Shown here: positions 1 through 11,122 of the stretch, in pieces
Numbering within the stretch: position 1 is the first letter of the stretch
Layout: the number at the start of each line of letters is the position of its first letter
Origin: Guyanagaster necrorhizus
Taxonomy: Eukaryota > Basidiomycota > Agaricomycetes > Agaricales > Physalacriaceae
Assembly: GCF_019112545.1 (NCBI RefSeq)
Contig: NW_025064900.1
Coordinates: 429,765 to 493,764, forward strand
Direction of reading: 5' to 3'
DNA: 64,000 nucleotides
Position numbers and translations under genes: made by a program
The notes under the pieces: model-generated
Databases searched by the model: none
Told to the model about the DNA's origin: nothing
What the model saw: only the letters and a program-made list of their open reading frames with translations

Positions 1-10
1 ACTCGTCCAT

Positions 11-841
11 TTAAGAAAAGTGGCATAGAGCAGGAGAGGAGAGCAACAAGCAGGCAAAGTGCAGGCTTCCCACCGTCGATGCGTTTCCCGCAAGCGCGGC
101 GCACGCATAGACCAACAGCGTAGCGAACCCTACGGAAAATCCCTCTTCTGCAGTCTCACCCCGCAACCATTGGCCTGCCGTCACCGCCTTCAGATCGTCC
201 ACTAATCCTTGCAAACGAACCCAGCGATCCTGACTCAGAAGTATGAAGAGATCGCCCTCGACACCCGGCTCTTTCTTGCCTTTCCATCCCTCCTTGCTTC
301 TCCGCTTGATAACGACCACATTTATAAACCTAGTCAACACAAGCATTCCCAAAACCCCAAATGCCCACCAATCTCTGATAGCGCCCAGAAGTGCGGAGAC
401 AACGATAGTGAGTATCGGGCAGGTTAGGTACAACAGCGTGGCGCGAATCCCAGCGACGAAGACCGGGGTGATGTGGGGGGATAAGTCGATCCTGAAGAAA
501 CGGTTCGTGAATGGATTCAACCTGCGGGGAGGTTTTGGAGATACATGAGCGGTGACGAGTTGGCCAATACGGCCAATGTGCCATAGGTAGTGGACGATAG
601 CAGGATTCTCCACTCGGAAGATGTATCCATTTGTCATCGAGGCGGCACCTGGCAATTCGCCGTCATTGATTTTGACTGCGGATTGCTGCTGATGAATGCC
701 TGGTGCAAGGACAAGGACGTCAAGGTATGAGGCCGTTCCTGTCAGAGCCGTCCTCAATGCGACATCGGAGAGGTCGGCGAGAGCGATGAGCCCCGCAGAT
801 TCGAGGGTGATATGACCAGAGATAGAGGAAGTACTGAACAT
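11..841 (-). CDS. multi-pass membrane protein of unknown function
   Basis: This is an open frame of about 276 codons read from an ATG at 841; it could be extended upstream without an ATG to about 931. The N-terminal half is soluble-looking. It is followed by two adjacent hydrophobic segments (around residues 155-200, containing LLYLTCPILTIVVSALLG), a basic stretch (KRRSKEGWKGKK), and a second hydrophobic pair near the C-terminus. That layout suggests an integral membrane protein with a cytosolic basic loop. I do not recognise a named family; conserved proteins of this look are common in Agaricomycetes. The stop lies 11 bases from the window edge, and a GT inside the last codons could be a splice donor, so the true C-terminus may lie outside the window. 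Upstream minus-strand sequence (to about 1086) could hold a 5' exon ending near 990, but the frames do not join cleanly, so I left it out. Confidence 0.6.
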   Translation of the reverse strand: MFSTSSISGHITLESAGLIALADLSDVALRTALTGTASYLDVLVLAPGIHQQQSAVKINDGELPGAASMTNGYIFRVENPAIVHYLWHIGRIGQLVTAHVSPKPPRRLNPFTNRFFRIDLSPHITPVFVAGIRATLLYLTCPILTIVVSALLGAIRDWWAFGVLGMLVLTRFINVVVIKRRSKEGWKGKKEPGVEGDLFILLSQDRWVRLQGLVDDLKAVTAGQWLRGETAEEGFSVGFATLLVYACAALAGNASTVGSLHFACLLLSSPALCHFS

Positions 842-931
842 AACCGGGGCATGGTGGATGTTGGGGCAAAGAGAAGGATTTGAAGGTATATACCTAGGCA
901 GCTCATGATGGTGTGTACGCCGCGCGGCCAC

Positions 932-1582
932 GTGACGCTGCTAAATTGTAATGCAGCCTTCCACAAAGAATGAGCCACGAAAAATACCCACCTCGCGTTT
1001 CCGGCCTGCCTAAATCGTTCATTGTCACCGAAACTACCCCTCAATGCAGCTGTCAGCGCCACGAACGCCCCTGCACGACCGCTCAAAGCAGGGAAGTTTA
1101 CGCTGACGCTTAAGTTGAACGATATCGTCCATACATCACTCGTATCCGCAGTGCGCTGGCGTCAAAACACCTGAACCTCAGTGAAGCGTAAAGAGATTTT
1201 GACGGGCGCCAGGCGTCAATTCGATTTACGAAGACTCTCAGTATCAAACTGCGTTCACAGCAATGAGTTTGCGGGTGATACTGTTCATGAGTGAGCAAAG
1301 CATCAGAACAACGTAACATTACTAACTGGCAACTAAGTATCTTAGGCGCGGATCAATCTCCCTGAAATCACGAGTAGCGCCCTTCAGAACGATCATACGT
1401 TCTACAGTCTAGAAGCCGATTATCATTGAAAGCCGTTGACAAGGTCAAATTTTCGGTATCCGAAACCCTCAGCTGAAAACTGCGTGAATGAGGCTCGATA
1501 TGCCATCACCGTCACCATTTTTGACGATGATAATGAGGACTACTAGCCGCCATCAGAGCGGAATATTGGGACGTTCTCTGTA
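932..1582. other. intergenic, upstream of the membrane protein gene
   Basis: No convincing gene is seen. Short open frames on both strands show no recognisable domain. The part next to 932 is presumably promoter or 5' UTR of the minus-strand membrane protein gene. A candidate small intron on the minus strand (donor near 990, acceptor TTTAG near 940) would make this a 5' exon instead. Confidence 0.4.
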
Positions 1583-2147
1583 NNNNNNNNNNNNNNNNNN
1601 NNNNNNNNNNNNNNNNNNNNNNNNNNNNNNNNNNNNNNNNNNNNNNNNNNNNNNNNNNNNNNNNNNNNNNNNNNNNNNNNNNNNNNNNNNNNNNNNNNNN
1701 NNNNNNNNNNNNNNNNNNNNNNNNNNNNNNNNNNNNNNNNNNNNNNNNNNNNNNNNNNNNNNNNNNNNNNNNNNNNNNNNNNNNNNNNNNNNNNNNNNNN
1801 NNNNNNNNNNNNNNNNNNNNNNNNNNNNNNNNNNNNNNNNNNNNNNNNNNNNNNNNNNNNNNNNNNNNNNNNNNNNNNNNNNNNNNNNNNNNNNNNNNNN
1901 NNNNNNNNNNNNNNNNNNNNNNNNNNNNNNNNNNNNNNNNNNNNNNNNNNNNNNNNNNNNNNNNNNNNNNNNNNNNNNNNNNNNNNNNNNNNNNNNNNNN
2001 NNNNNNNNNNNNNNNNNNNNNNNNNNNNNNNNNNNNNNNNNNNNNNNNNNNNNNNNNNNNNNNNNNNNNNNNNNNNNNNNNNNNNNNNNNNNNNNNNNNN
2101 NNNNNNNNNNNNNNNNNNNNNNNNNNNNNNNNNNNNNNNNNNNNNNN
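1583..2147. other. assembly gap (N run)
   Basis: 565 consecutive undetermined bases. Open frames crossing the gap are artefacts. Confidence 0.99.
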
Positions 2148-4317
2148 AGATACTGTTACCGAGGTCGTGAATCTTGGTTGTCTTCCAATATTTGTCCACC
2201 TCATCTACAATCACGACTGGATGGATATATGCGGCATTTCACGCTCCTGCTGACTTACGAGCTCGCTTTTGGTTTTGGAAGACTGATCGCGCACTGAGCC
2301 TGCACGACGGTGGTATCGTCGGCCTTGTTGAGGCTTTTCATGGGAATGGGGCCTGCTGCAGGACGGGCTTAGAATATCATGGTCGTAGATGGATATGGCA
2401 GACAGACATGCGAATTATCGTCGTCATCGTCGAGATTGAGGTCCTTGCCTTCGGAGATGGTGGTGTCAAGAAGGAAATTCAGGGTCGTATTGACACCGGC
2501 ATCATTGTTGACTTCTTACCACCATCATCGCCACTTGGATGCACGATACCGAACTCTACAGCGTTGTACGAGTAAATTACTTGGTTGTGTGCCAAGCTGC
2601 GCAGCAGTGACCTCCACCTTGGTATTCAGGATCGCAGGGAAGGTTTTTCTCTGGAGACACCGTCGCCGTTCTCTGGCATCCAGGGTTCCTGTGTGTGGTC
2701 TCTTTCTCCGTGCCGAAAAAGCGCTTATCACGATTTTTCTAGGCCTGTACCTGGACAATCGACGTTTTGGCAGCCATATGGTCCAACTTTTGGGCGTGGA
2801 AAGGAGAGGAGCCCATTGCTCGAGTCGAGGAGTAGAGCTTAATCAACTACTACATTCTCGCCTTCGATGTCTGAAATGGTATGAGCTTCCATACTTTACT
2901 CTTTCATCACTAAGGATTCGAAGAAGTATGCACTAAATCAGACCGACATGCTGTTGCCGCACGATAGAAGACTTTCGGTGAGCATCCTGTACTACACTCG
3001 GTAGTTTTGGCTTCTAAAATGCTTTGAACAGAATACAGCGGTCGAGTGTGGAGAGCAAGTCGATTTTATTCGCCCATGGCAGACATCGCTCTATTCCAAC
3101 CAAGCTCTGACACAGCAACGACAGCGCGGTTACACACCCCTTGTCCCGTCAGGTCTACCGCATCACTAATCACGCAAGTACTGTGTCAGCCATCGTGTTA
3201 ATGAATCCATGATTTATAGCGACCCCCAGAGACAAGACATATTCACCTCGACTGCTTCTTTTCTGTCTATGGTTTATGCCTCAGGCCTCGGCCTCAGTGC
3301 TTGAGCACGGGTCCTACTCTTTCTCGGATATATACACCACACCGATGCCTAGCCATCGCCGCCACGTTAGACCCCTTGAAGTTCAAATTTAGGAACACCA
3401 GCCATATTCGCCTCGAAGGATCACCCCATCGCCCTCCATCCTCGCTATACGCATAACACGCCAACAACCAAGAGGACTCTAGCGTCTCTATCAATGCAGT
3501 AACGGGCTGGAAAGGCTTGGCGACAAACTGCCCTCTTAGGGTTAGGGTCATGCCGTCTGCGACCTGTATAATCAAGTTTTTCGCTTCTTGTGTAAATCCG
3601 TTAAAAGTACGGTTGACGATGACGGACGAGAGAGCCGTGGCGTCCTATTGGCAACAGCCGAAGGTGCTGATACTGCCTGTATATCGGCTACAAGGTCACT
3701 GACCGGTGGGATACGGCCTCGACGTATTGCCCCTCTTTTGTGTCCTGCGAAAGATAATCGCATTTACGTCTAACCATCTTACAAGCTCATTTCTTCCTTC
3801 GATGCGCTATCGGCCTCGCTGCCATGTACATTTTCGAACTCCTGGAGTTCCATGACCTGTGCTTCTTAATATTAGCAAAGGACCGTCAAAGCGATCGCCG
3901 CATGTTGTACTATTAACCATGCTCCGTGAGAAACAGGCCGTTCAATATGTCTTCAGATGACTTAATAGTCTCGAACAGGTCTCGAACAGAGCTCTGCACG
4001 GTCTTACTGGCAAGTACCTCTCTTTCATGGATCAGGCATAACTTCATTGATGTTCCAATCCAAATAAAGTAGTAATGTTACCCTCAAAAGCGAACCTCTC
4101 TCTCTATGCCGAATGGTGTGTGCATACAAGTATTTTAAATGCACTGCTTCGCATCCAAGGATTCCATTCGGAACTTGAACAGACCTAAATATGTAAGGCC
4201 ATGGCAACACGAAGACGATGGCCAGCGGTTCTCGCTCCAGTGTTCACGTGGCAAAACGCTTAAATATTGGGCTTGGTGGTTTTAGTCGCCCTTTCTACCA
4301 CCCAAACCCCATTGACC
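2148..4317. other. gene-poor interval, possible unassigned minus-strand relic next to the gap
   Basis: No complete gene is seen in about 2.1 kb. On the minus strand, the 24 codons touching the gap read with PVVIVDEVDKY, which resembles an ATPase Walker B strand. Further minus-strand stretches around 2400-2530 (an Asp-rich segment) and 2590-2760 look protein-like but lie in different frames separated by stops. They could be exons or remains of one gene running into the gap. A minus-strand frame with an ATG at 3551 (85 codons, to 3294) has ordinary composition but no recognisable domain. The last 60 bases hold an AT-rich TATA-like site (around 4260-4270) just upstream of the wall-protein gene. 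Confidence 0.3.
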
Positions 4318-5095
4318 ATGTTGGCTTTCATCTCTCTTTTTGCCCTTCCCTTCGTCCATGCGCTTACTGTCAATAACCCGAACACTACCGTCTCCTCTGC
4401 AGGTCCAATCACAGTGACGTGGACAATGTCCGCCGGCGACCCCGATACGTTCTCTATTGAACTGATCAATCAAGGGTTCAATCGACAGTTCGCCATTGCG
4501 AACAATGTGGATGCAGACCTACAGTCGATAACTTTGTCATTGCCTGAACTTCCAACTGGGTGTGTATGCCTTCAGTTTCGTTTCTCCAGGATTGGGCAAC
4601 GTAATGAACGACGATGTGGCTCTCTTCTCTACTCCTTTCCGGGTTCCATCTACCGCAGAACTGATTTTGCTTGATACAGGAGTGGCTTTACAATCCAGCT
4701 AGTGAACGTTTCGAATATCAACGATGTTTTCGCTCAGACAGGCGACTTCTCCGTTGCTGCAGCATCGTCCTCATCTACAAGTGCTAGCTCAACTGCAAGC
4801 AATAGCGCTTCCTTGATATCGGCGTCGGCGATCGCAACAACGTGAGTCGATGCTTTCATTCCATCCACGTTATTATGGCATCTTCTAACGGCTCCTATCC
4901 TCTAGAACGGGATCCGCAATCTCCTCTAGCGTCAGCTCTTCACGCTCTGTCACCAGCTCTTCACGCTCTGTCGCTGCATCATCCGCCGGGTCTGCTTCTG
5001 CATCCTCTACCGGGAGCCTCAACTCTGCTTCCAGGCTTGAGCTAGGCTCAGGTGGTGCTTTGGCGGCGATGTTGGGATGGGTTTTGGCTCTGTAA
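4318..5095 (+). CDS. Kre9/Knh1-like, Ser/Thr-rich GPI-anchored cell-wall protein
   Basis: The model has three exons (4318-4559, 4680-4841, 4906-5095) and encodes about 197 residues. It starts with a signal peptide (MLAFISLFALPFVHA) followed by one beta-sandwich domain of the yeast Kre9/Knh1-like N-terminal type. Family landmarks include LTVNNPNTTV near the start, PITVTWTMSAGDPDTFSIEL in the middle, and IQLVNVSNINDVFAQTGDFS at the end. A low-complexity Ser/Ala/Thr stalk of about 80 residues, a likely site of heavy O-glycosylation, leads to a hydrophobic C-terminus (ALAAMLGWVLAL) preceded by small residues, as expected of a GPI attachment signal. In the stalk, SSSRSVTSSSRSV is a short tandem duplication visible in the DNA. 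The first intron (120 nt) is long for this genome and might hide a tiny extra exon. Family members act at the cell surface in beta-glucan organisation; the exact role here is unknown. Confidence 0.82.
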
Positions 5096-5279
5096 ATCGG
5101 TTCATCGCTTCTGATGACTACTCACGTCCTGTTATCGTGGTCGTTTTTCTCTTTTATTCATGTCACAGACTCTTTCTCTTCATATGCACGACCGATCTGT
5201 ACCACTGACGTACCAGCACAATGATGAACGCATTTCATTGAACCCCTCTCGACGAGCAGGTCTTCCGATGTGAAAAATA
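5096..5279. other. short spacer between wall-protein gene and rhamnosidase relic
   Basis: 3' flank of the wall-protein gene, facing the 3' end of the minus-strand rhamnosidase pseudogene. Nothing else is seen. Confidence 0.6.
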
Positions 5280-7567
5280 CCTAACTGCAGATATAAACAC
5301 GGTATGTTTCCCTCCGATCAGGCCCATCAACATCAATATCGACCACTCGTTCCCTCCGGAAGTATTAATTTCTATGACAACGAACCAACCCATTGAGGTT
5401 TCGAAATGGCCTTCAGCGCCAGGAAGTCTACCATTTACATACGGTTCACAGACAAAAGTAGCACTTCGGAGAGACATGACAATACCGCCTAACAAACAGA
5501 GGAGCATGGAAGGAGGAGGGAGGAAGACCCCATAAACTTTGAAGGCGAACCCACACTACGAATAACAGGAGCCTTCCTGCAAGCAATGACCCAAAGTTGG
5601 GCGTACAAAGCCCTGCGGAAGACATTGATAGAAGCACTCGTTATTTCCTCTGGATGCTTATGCATGACGCATGCAGAGTAGGGGAGAAATGACTGAAATT
5701 TGCGCAAGAATACCACGAGAGAGCGTACTATTCCCACTGTGGAAACTGTGGAGAGAGTATGGAACACGCCCTACCTAACGACTTGCTCAACACCCGGCCA
5801 AAAAGAAGTCTGGGAACTCACGAGAAAGATACTAGAACGTAGAAACACATTCCTTGGCACCCACTGTCAACTGCAACAATTTTCTCATGCGCCGCCCTAG
5901 TGTTTAAAAGCCAAAATGGCAGGCGGAACAGCGGTAAGGAAAGGTTCTACCTCGTAGTTATGTCAATCTAGGCACAAATTATCTGGAAATGCACGATGTG
6001 AAAGAGTAATAAATAAAGACAACAGTAAGTTCTCACCAGAATCATTGATAAAGAATATGTGGTCAAAGAAGATCAACAGGCGACTTGAATTGGATCGCTT
6101 GATGACCCATAAGCGGTTCGGAAGGAAAGCCCTACCAAAATACCGTATTAAAAACACGGTCGGGATCCCTCCAGAACGAAAACGACCCTCCCCCCAGACT
6201 GAACGGAAGCAAGCAGGATTTTACCGGGTACAATATTGTGATGACTAGGGGCGCAAGGTAAGTATGGGGGAGGCGCGAAGTAGGCCTCCTCGAAGACCAA
6301 CCGCGAGGTATAAGAAGAATCATAATTGTCTCCTCTGTAAGATCGGTATCTGCGGTTAATGCTAGGGAAATACAGGATCAATAAAATAAAAACAACAAAA
6401 GGACGACCAAAAAAGAGCCTTTAGCCGTAAAACCCTCGAGTTAGGGTACTTGCACAGGGTCTGTGCATAATATGTAACCCCATTTCCGACGTAAAAAATC
6501 CAACGCTCAGACAAATCCCGACCGGCTTTAAAGGGGGGAATGAAGCTACCTATCATCAGCTTTGGAGTCGCCATTTTTTAATATACCTCTCACTTACCTC
6601 AAAGCCGCTAGTAAACGGCGGGATGGTTTCCGCGAGCTCTGGAACCACCGGTCCTAAATCATTCCAGTTCCGCACTCACAGAGACCTTATCGTTCGAGAG
6701 GCAGCTTATAAAGAGTGGCGAAGGGGCTGGCATCCTGCGGGTGAAGCGTCGTCGTCACGTTGTCACGATATATCCCTCCAGAACGCCTTATTGTACTTGG
6801 ATTTGAGCGCGGTAGTATTCGCTCCCCCATGCTGCTGAGAGAGACTCGTCGCCCATATAATCCGTTAGATCCGATGCTGTCAAAATAACGCCCATTATAG
6901 ATACCAGAGAGGATTTCGCGGAGAAAAATCTTGTAAAGAATCACTGTGGGCGATGATTTAGCGGGTCTGAAAATATGTACGAACCGTAAAGCCAACTTTC
7001 CTCTATGAAATCCGGATCGTGGAACGCAGGATCCGAAGTAAAAAAATTTGACCTGCAATTCTACATGAACGGAGTGGCCCAAGAGACATTGGATCGTCGT
7101 TCGAGAGTGGTCTCCGAATGAGATACTATAGCCAGATATCGGAAGCGGCCGCCGCGTAAGAATAAGAAGGCTGGGTCCAGTGTCGCTTTGATAATGGCGC
7201 GGGGATCGTGAAAACGTGTCTTCGGGTATGAAGAGCGGTCTGAAGCAAGAGGGTCGATAAATGCTGGCGTACTCTGTGAAAGAGAGAAACACTGAAGACG
7301 TATTGCCTAAAGCTCACTCCGGCTTAAAAAGGGTTTCTGAGCCTTGGATCTTCAAAAAGGGCAAGCCCTGTACCTCGATTGCTTGAAAGTCCGCGCTTCC
7401 GGTAATCCCTACCAGATTTCTAGCGCCAGACACGGAACCCTATGCTTCTGTGTACGCCTTGAGGGTAGACCGTCTGACTTGGGTGCATAGTTGAACACAC
7501 CCCAAGGACCGCCTGGAGAGATCGCAAGGGCGGCGGGAAGGAGCACTTGAAGAGAGCAGAACAGCAT
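5280..7567 (-). pseudogene. dead GH78 alpha-L-rhamnosidase copy, interrupted by a LINE fragment
   Basis: This is a degraded paralogue of the intact rhamnosidase at 19821-22273, on the opposite strand. From its ATG (7567) it keeps the signal-peptide start (MLFCSLQVLLPAALA), then in shifting frames TVYPQ, FTIPAPLSK with WTQPSY, FHDPDF, YRDNVTTTLHPQDA, FYVGNGVTYY (out of frame, as in the parent DNA), RYRSYRGDNYD and NGRLPGAEG. It ends with GGKHT at the place of the parent's stop. A block equal to about 20470-21250 of the parent is missing, which removes the region holding the conserved WPGDMG motif. Near the 3' end, codons that are adjacent in the parent are separated by about 750 bases of LINE sequence. 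Frameshifts and stops are frequent. Unlike the relics right of 27 kb, it keeps many CpGs. Identification is secure because similarity can be followed at DNA level along its length. Confidence 0.9.
5486..6238 (+). mobile_element. 3' end of a non-LTR (LINE-type) retrotransposon inserted in the rhamnosidase pseudogene
   Basis: In shifting plus-strand frames this stretch reads like the C-terminal end of basidiomycete LINE polyproteins. It contains AFLQAMTQSWAYKALRK; a zinc-knuckle-like segment CGNCGESMEHA (about 5738-5770) followed by CSTPGQKEVWELTRKILERR; a segment with QIIWK; and the terminal region INRRLELDRLMTHKRFGRKA (about 6075-6135). The 5' part of the element is absent, as is usual for 5'-truncated LINE insertions. 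The ends were set where rhamnosidase similarity stops and resumes. The flanks share only a few bases around TGA, so a target duplication cannot be claimed. The element itself carries stops and frameshifts and is dead. Confidence 0.72.
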
Positions 7568-7760
7568 ATGACTGACAAGTGTTGGCGGGGGCGTGTAATC
7601 GCTAGCTCATCAAATAACAAAGGCACTGGTCAGCAGACGTTGAGTCAGAAGGCCAGCTGGAAGACATGGATCTGACCATTACTGACCCCCCTTTGACCCG
7701 GTGCGAATGCGAGAATACAATGTCGGACTGCTTGATGTCTATGTCCAGTGACAGACACGG
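7568..7760 (-). promoter_or_regulatory. promoter remnant of the rhamnosidase pseudogene
   Basis: This region upstream of the dead ATG is similar to the promoter of the intact gene. The best block is 7645-7671, 27 bases matching 19698-19724 of the intact gene at all but one position; it contains an ATG that opens a short upstream frame starting MSSS. A second shared block (TTTGATGARCTAG) lies about 50 bases closer to the gene. Weaker similarity continues toward 7760. Confidence 0.65.
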
Positions 7761-9695
7761 AATAGGAGAATCTTCTCAAGATGCCGACGTCCTCGCGGAG
7801 ACTGTAGAACTATTCTCGTTTCATCGTCAAGAGAATTCCCACTTGAAGAAAAGGATTGTAGACGCAGATACCCAAAGGTTTGGATACAGGTCGTCGCTTC
7901 GACGCATGACGGGTTGACATAAAATAGGCCCGGGCCGGGACAACCAGACTTGGGAATGCAGCGTCGGCCCTGTACCTGCGAAGTTTGCGATGAATTTGTG
8001 ATAAAAGATATGGCCGTGACTCTGGCGAACGACGTGCTTCTAGATAACAATCCTTTATCGTGTTAACAGATGCTGAGTACTTATTACGACTCGGAGAAAC
8101 TGGCATGTGCGAAATGCGATTATGCAGCGGTCGCAGTTTTGGACCTGGGTCTCTTTCTTTGGGAATCGGCCTACTGTTCTGGAGCTTGATTTTTTTTTAA
8201 ACTTGGTATCTTCCCTCGAAGCCAACGTTTGAATTCCTTATTCACTTTAATTACCCCCGGGCGATATCTGGCAGATGCTTAGTAAATCCGGACTTCTGAT
8301 TGGCGATTCGTTTGTGCTTTGATGTTCATTATCGATGTGTTATGTCACCACGAGGACCCTATTCCTAGGATGGCGTGTAGGGCTTGTTTTTCGGGGGCTG
8401 TTGGAAACCCAAGCCCAGATTGGCAAGCAGGGCTGTCGGGTTTAAGACCTAAATCCTTGGGCGACCCTGAGGCAATCTTTGGTTTCAGGGCTTCGTTTGG
8501 CGTGGCCAAGTCCGTTAATGTTCTGTAGACAGGTACTGAATGTTCTTGAAAACGACAACGACAAAGCTATCCGACCCCCCCCCCCCTCCCCCCGTCATAT
8601 TCACGTTAATGAAGCGATGCAGTTGTGACTGGTAGTCCGAAGGGCCAGCTCATCCTATATTTCGCACCAAGGGCGATCGTGAACATCAATCAAAGAGTCA
8701 CTGAATAGAACTCAACTGAGTGCTCTAAAATAGGTACTCTCAATAGAGCTGAAGCTATTTAAATCACCAATTGGCGCCGAAGGTCCGGAAACCGTTCGAT
8801 GCAACCATGGTTGTTCTGATAAGTTCAAGGTAGTATATGAAAAGAAGGAGGCTCATTGTGAGTCGCCGTCTTGTGGGAGCGCCAAGTAAAACAGGTCTGG
8901 GAGTGAATAATTATAGTCGGCGCGACTTTGGGATACGAGAACATCAGCACATACTTGAATGGTCAAGGTACCGAAGACAACCCCCATTGAAAAGGCACCG
9001 AGTCGGAGTTTCAGGAAATGGCTGCCGCAGTGCTTAAAAATATCTGGCCTGAATTCCGAGCAGAGGGCGGTCAGTGTATCGCAGCCGTTAGTAAAAGAAC
9101 TATTCATCCGACGCCGGATGTTGTAGTCGGGCCCTGCTCCGCTTGATGCCGGCGGCTAGATTGTGGATGTTGTGTCTATCAACAGGTAAAAATCTGCAAC
9201 TTATCCCCTTTCTCTGTCTGGAGGTTTCATGCAATGATAATGACAAGTACTGATGACTCGGGATTAGGATTGTATGAAACCCTAGGTTTTGATACACTGG
9301 GGTTTCAGACTGGTAAGTTACCTTCCCTCACTGCCAGGAGGATTTTCATTGGGGTAACTACCTGTTATGTGACTTTCCATGGTCAGTATTTTGAGGGTTA
9401 TATTCCATATTAATATATACATGTTGTATTTACAAAGCAAATGCATATAGATGTTTTGTTTTCCAGCTAATTACAGCCCGAGAGGTTAGCAGGATGTATA
9501 AAAACGAACTCAAAACAAATCCCCCAATGCTGTGTGATGGTGCATGTGTAAGTAACGGTGAATTGAAACATAGTTCCCCCTCCTTGAAGGGTCTCGGTAT
9601 AAGACCGGAACTTAACCCCTCTTCCCACCCTAGAGGTTTCGCAACACTACTCGGGACTCGGGACAGGACAAATATACTCTTCGGACTAAAATAAA
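7761..9695. other. gene-poor interval
   Basis: No gene is recognised. Several frames of 60-100 codons on both strands (for example minus 7739-8050 and 7810-8106) have no recognisable domain and overlap each other. A nearly pure C tract lies at 8575-8593. The interval could hold an unrecognised old relic. Confidence 0.4.
8575..8593. repeat. poly-C tract with one T
   Basis: Nineteen bases, all C except T at 8587. The minus strand is G-rich and could form a quadruplex or act as a slippage site. Its length in the assembly may be unreliable. Confidence 0.9.
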
Positions 9696-9790
9696 TGCCC
9701 ACAATCCGGGTCGAACGAGTGACCTTTGCATATACATCCTGCAGGGAAGGATAATACAAGTGCAATGCGCTACCACTACGCCACGCGGAC
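9696..9790 (-). tRNA. tRNA-Thr (UGU), with intron
   Basis: The minus strand folds as a tRNA. The acceptor stem is GTCCGCG with TGTGGGC, then discriminator A. The D arm is GCGT, loop AGTGGTA, then GCGC. The anticodon stem is TTGCA with TGCAA. The T loop is TTCGACC on a five-pair stem with one C/A mismatch. The anticodon loop begins CT-TGT-A and is followed by about 23 bases of intron one base after the anticodon, the standard tRNA intron position, so the anticodon is UGU (threonine, ACA codons). The A box (TGGCGTAGTGG) is perfect and the B box (GTTCGACCC) is close to consensus. A TTTT terminator follows within ten bases. The mismatch and GU-rich acceptor leave a small chance of a tRNA-derived relic. 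Confidence 0.82.
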
Positions 9791-11122
9791 ATATTCTTAA
9801 ACATGTCCATGTCACATCAAGTTTCCAGATACATTCATTCATAACTTTTGACGCACGTACTAGGCATAGTGTATAGTAGAACAACATAAGTTGGAGGCTT
9901 CTTTTCTTCCACTTTCCCTTGATCTCACGTTATTTTTGCTGTCTCTACCCTTTCACGCGTAGCGTCCAATCTCATGATGTTACCGCAGTTAAAGAGTGCC
10001 AGACGGACCGAGTATAGTAAGTAGCGAGATATTGTTGGCTAAATCGAAGCATCCTCCTTGTGTATATCGCTCTGTCAAGCGAAGGCATATCGTCTCCCCA
10101 AAGTGGCGTCTGACAGTGGGCATAAGCATCTACAAAGTAGCCATCTGTCTCGGTGTCAGTTCGTCCTGAGTCTTGTTCTCTGGACTCCGCGAAGCCTCTT
10201 TTACTAACCCCATTCTCTTGCGCCTTCGCTTTCAGATGGATGCGGAAGGTCTCAACCCGCTCCCATCGTATTAGTGTCCTTTCAAGCATACTTCGGAGCA
10301 AAGAGGACCCGTTAGTCTTGGCAAGGCCGCCGCGATTATCTTTCCGGTGGTAAGCGTTGGAGGCCCTCAGCGGCTTCTATTTATGTTTTCCGGGTGACAA
10401 GTTCGCCTGGGCGTTCCACATGCACAATGCCCATTTGTTACCGAGTCGGAGTAGAGATCTTCGTGCGCGCGCGGGATATGACTGTCCATGAGAAAATTTC
10501 TCACGATCCTCGGGGTCATTCGTTCATGCGTAGTCTTCAGCCGCTAATATTTTGAGAACCATCGGAGTCGAAGGGGAATTATACCGGCAGAAATCTGAGT
10601 AAATGAACCAGGCCTGGTACTCAAGAAAAAACGCGTCGCACACTGGCAGGTGGACCGGGGGTTTCCACATATCTGTGGTAATTGATAGATAGATATTTTA
10701 AGTTACCGACTACTGAGGACTACTGTCGTTCCCGGCATTCCCCCCATCGGACAATTGATATAGCCATCTATACTTATATACATACTCATCAAGCCTGTCA
10801 TACAGCGCACGTTCGTACAGCTGTGCCCAGTAATCTCCATGGTGAATACCCGAAGTAAGTACGAGGTGATGGTGGAACAACTCGGGATGAGATCAGTGAT
10901 TTCAGATTTGCGAGTACTTTCTCTGAGGGTGATGGCCAGAACAGGCAAGACGAATTTCATCGCAAAAACTCGTGATTTTGCCTTTTTTGCGGAGCTAGTC
11001 CAAATGGGGAAGTTGTGTGCAGAAAATCCGCCTGTTCTCGGCTCGATGTGTCACACCTCTTATGACGACGACGAGGACTATATCTTTTCCCTTACCACCC
11101 CTACGTGCCCCAGCAGCATCCA
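9791..11122. other. intergenic, upstream of the trehalose synthase subunit
   Basis: No supported gene is seen. A minus-strand frame with ATG at 10289 (to 9972, about 105 codons) has ordinary composition but no recognisable domain. A plus-strand frame from about 10839 overlaps the start of the synthase in another frame and is treated as a shadow. The last few hundred bases are the likely promoter and 5' UTR of the synthase gene. Confidence 0.4.

Noticed and set aside
1488..2297. Open frames of 220-270 codons across the N run
   Set aside because: They consist mostly of undetermined bases and are artefacts.
3535..3550. Two tandem TTAGGG-like units
   Set aside because: Only two units, with no array; chance in ordinary sequence.
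6687..7292. 201-codon minus-strand frame as a separate gene
   Set aside because: It is a chance open frame through the rhamnosidase pseudogene, mixing in-frame and out-of-frame parts.
8380..8480. Possible structured RNA in a stretch with repeated AGCCC/GGGCT words
   Set aside because: No stable fold or known RNA family could be drawn by hand.
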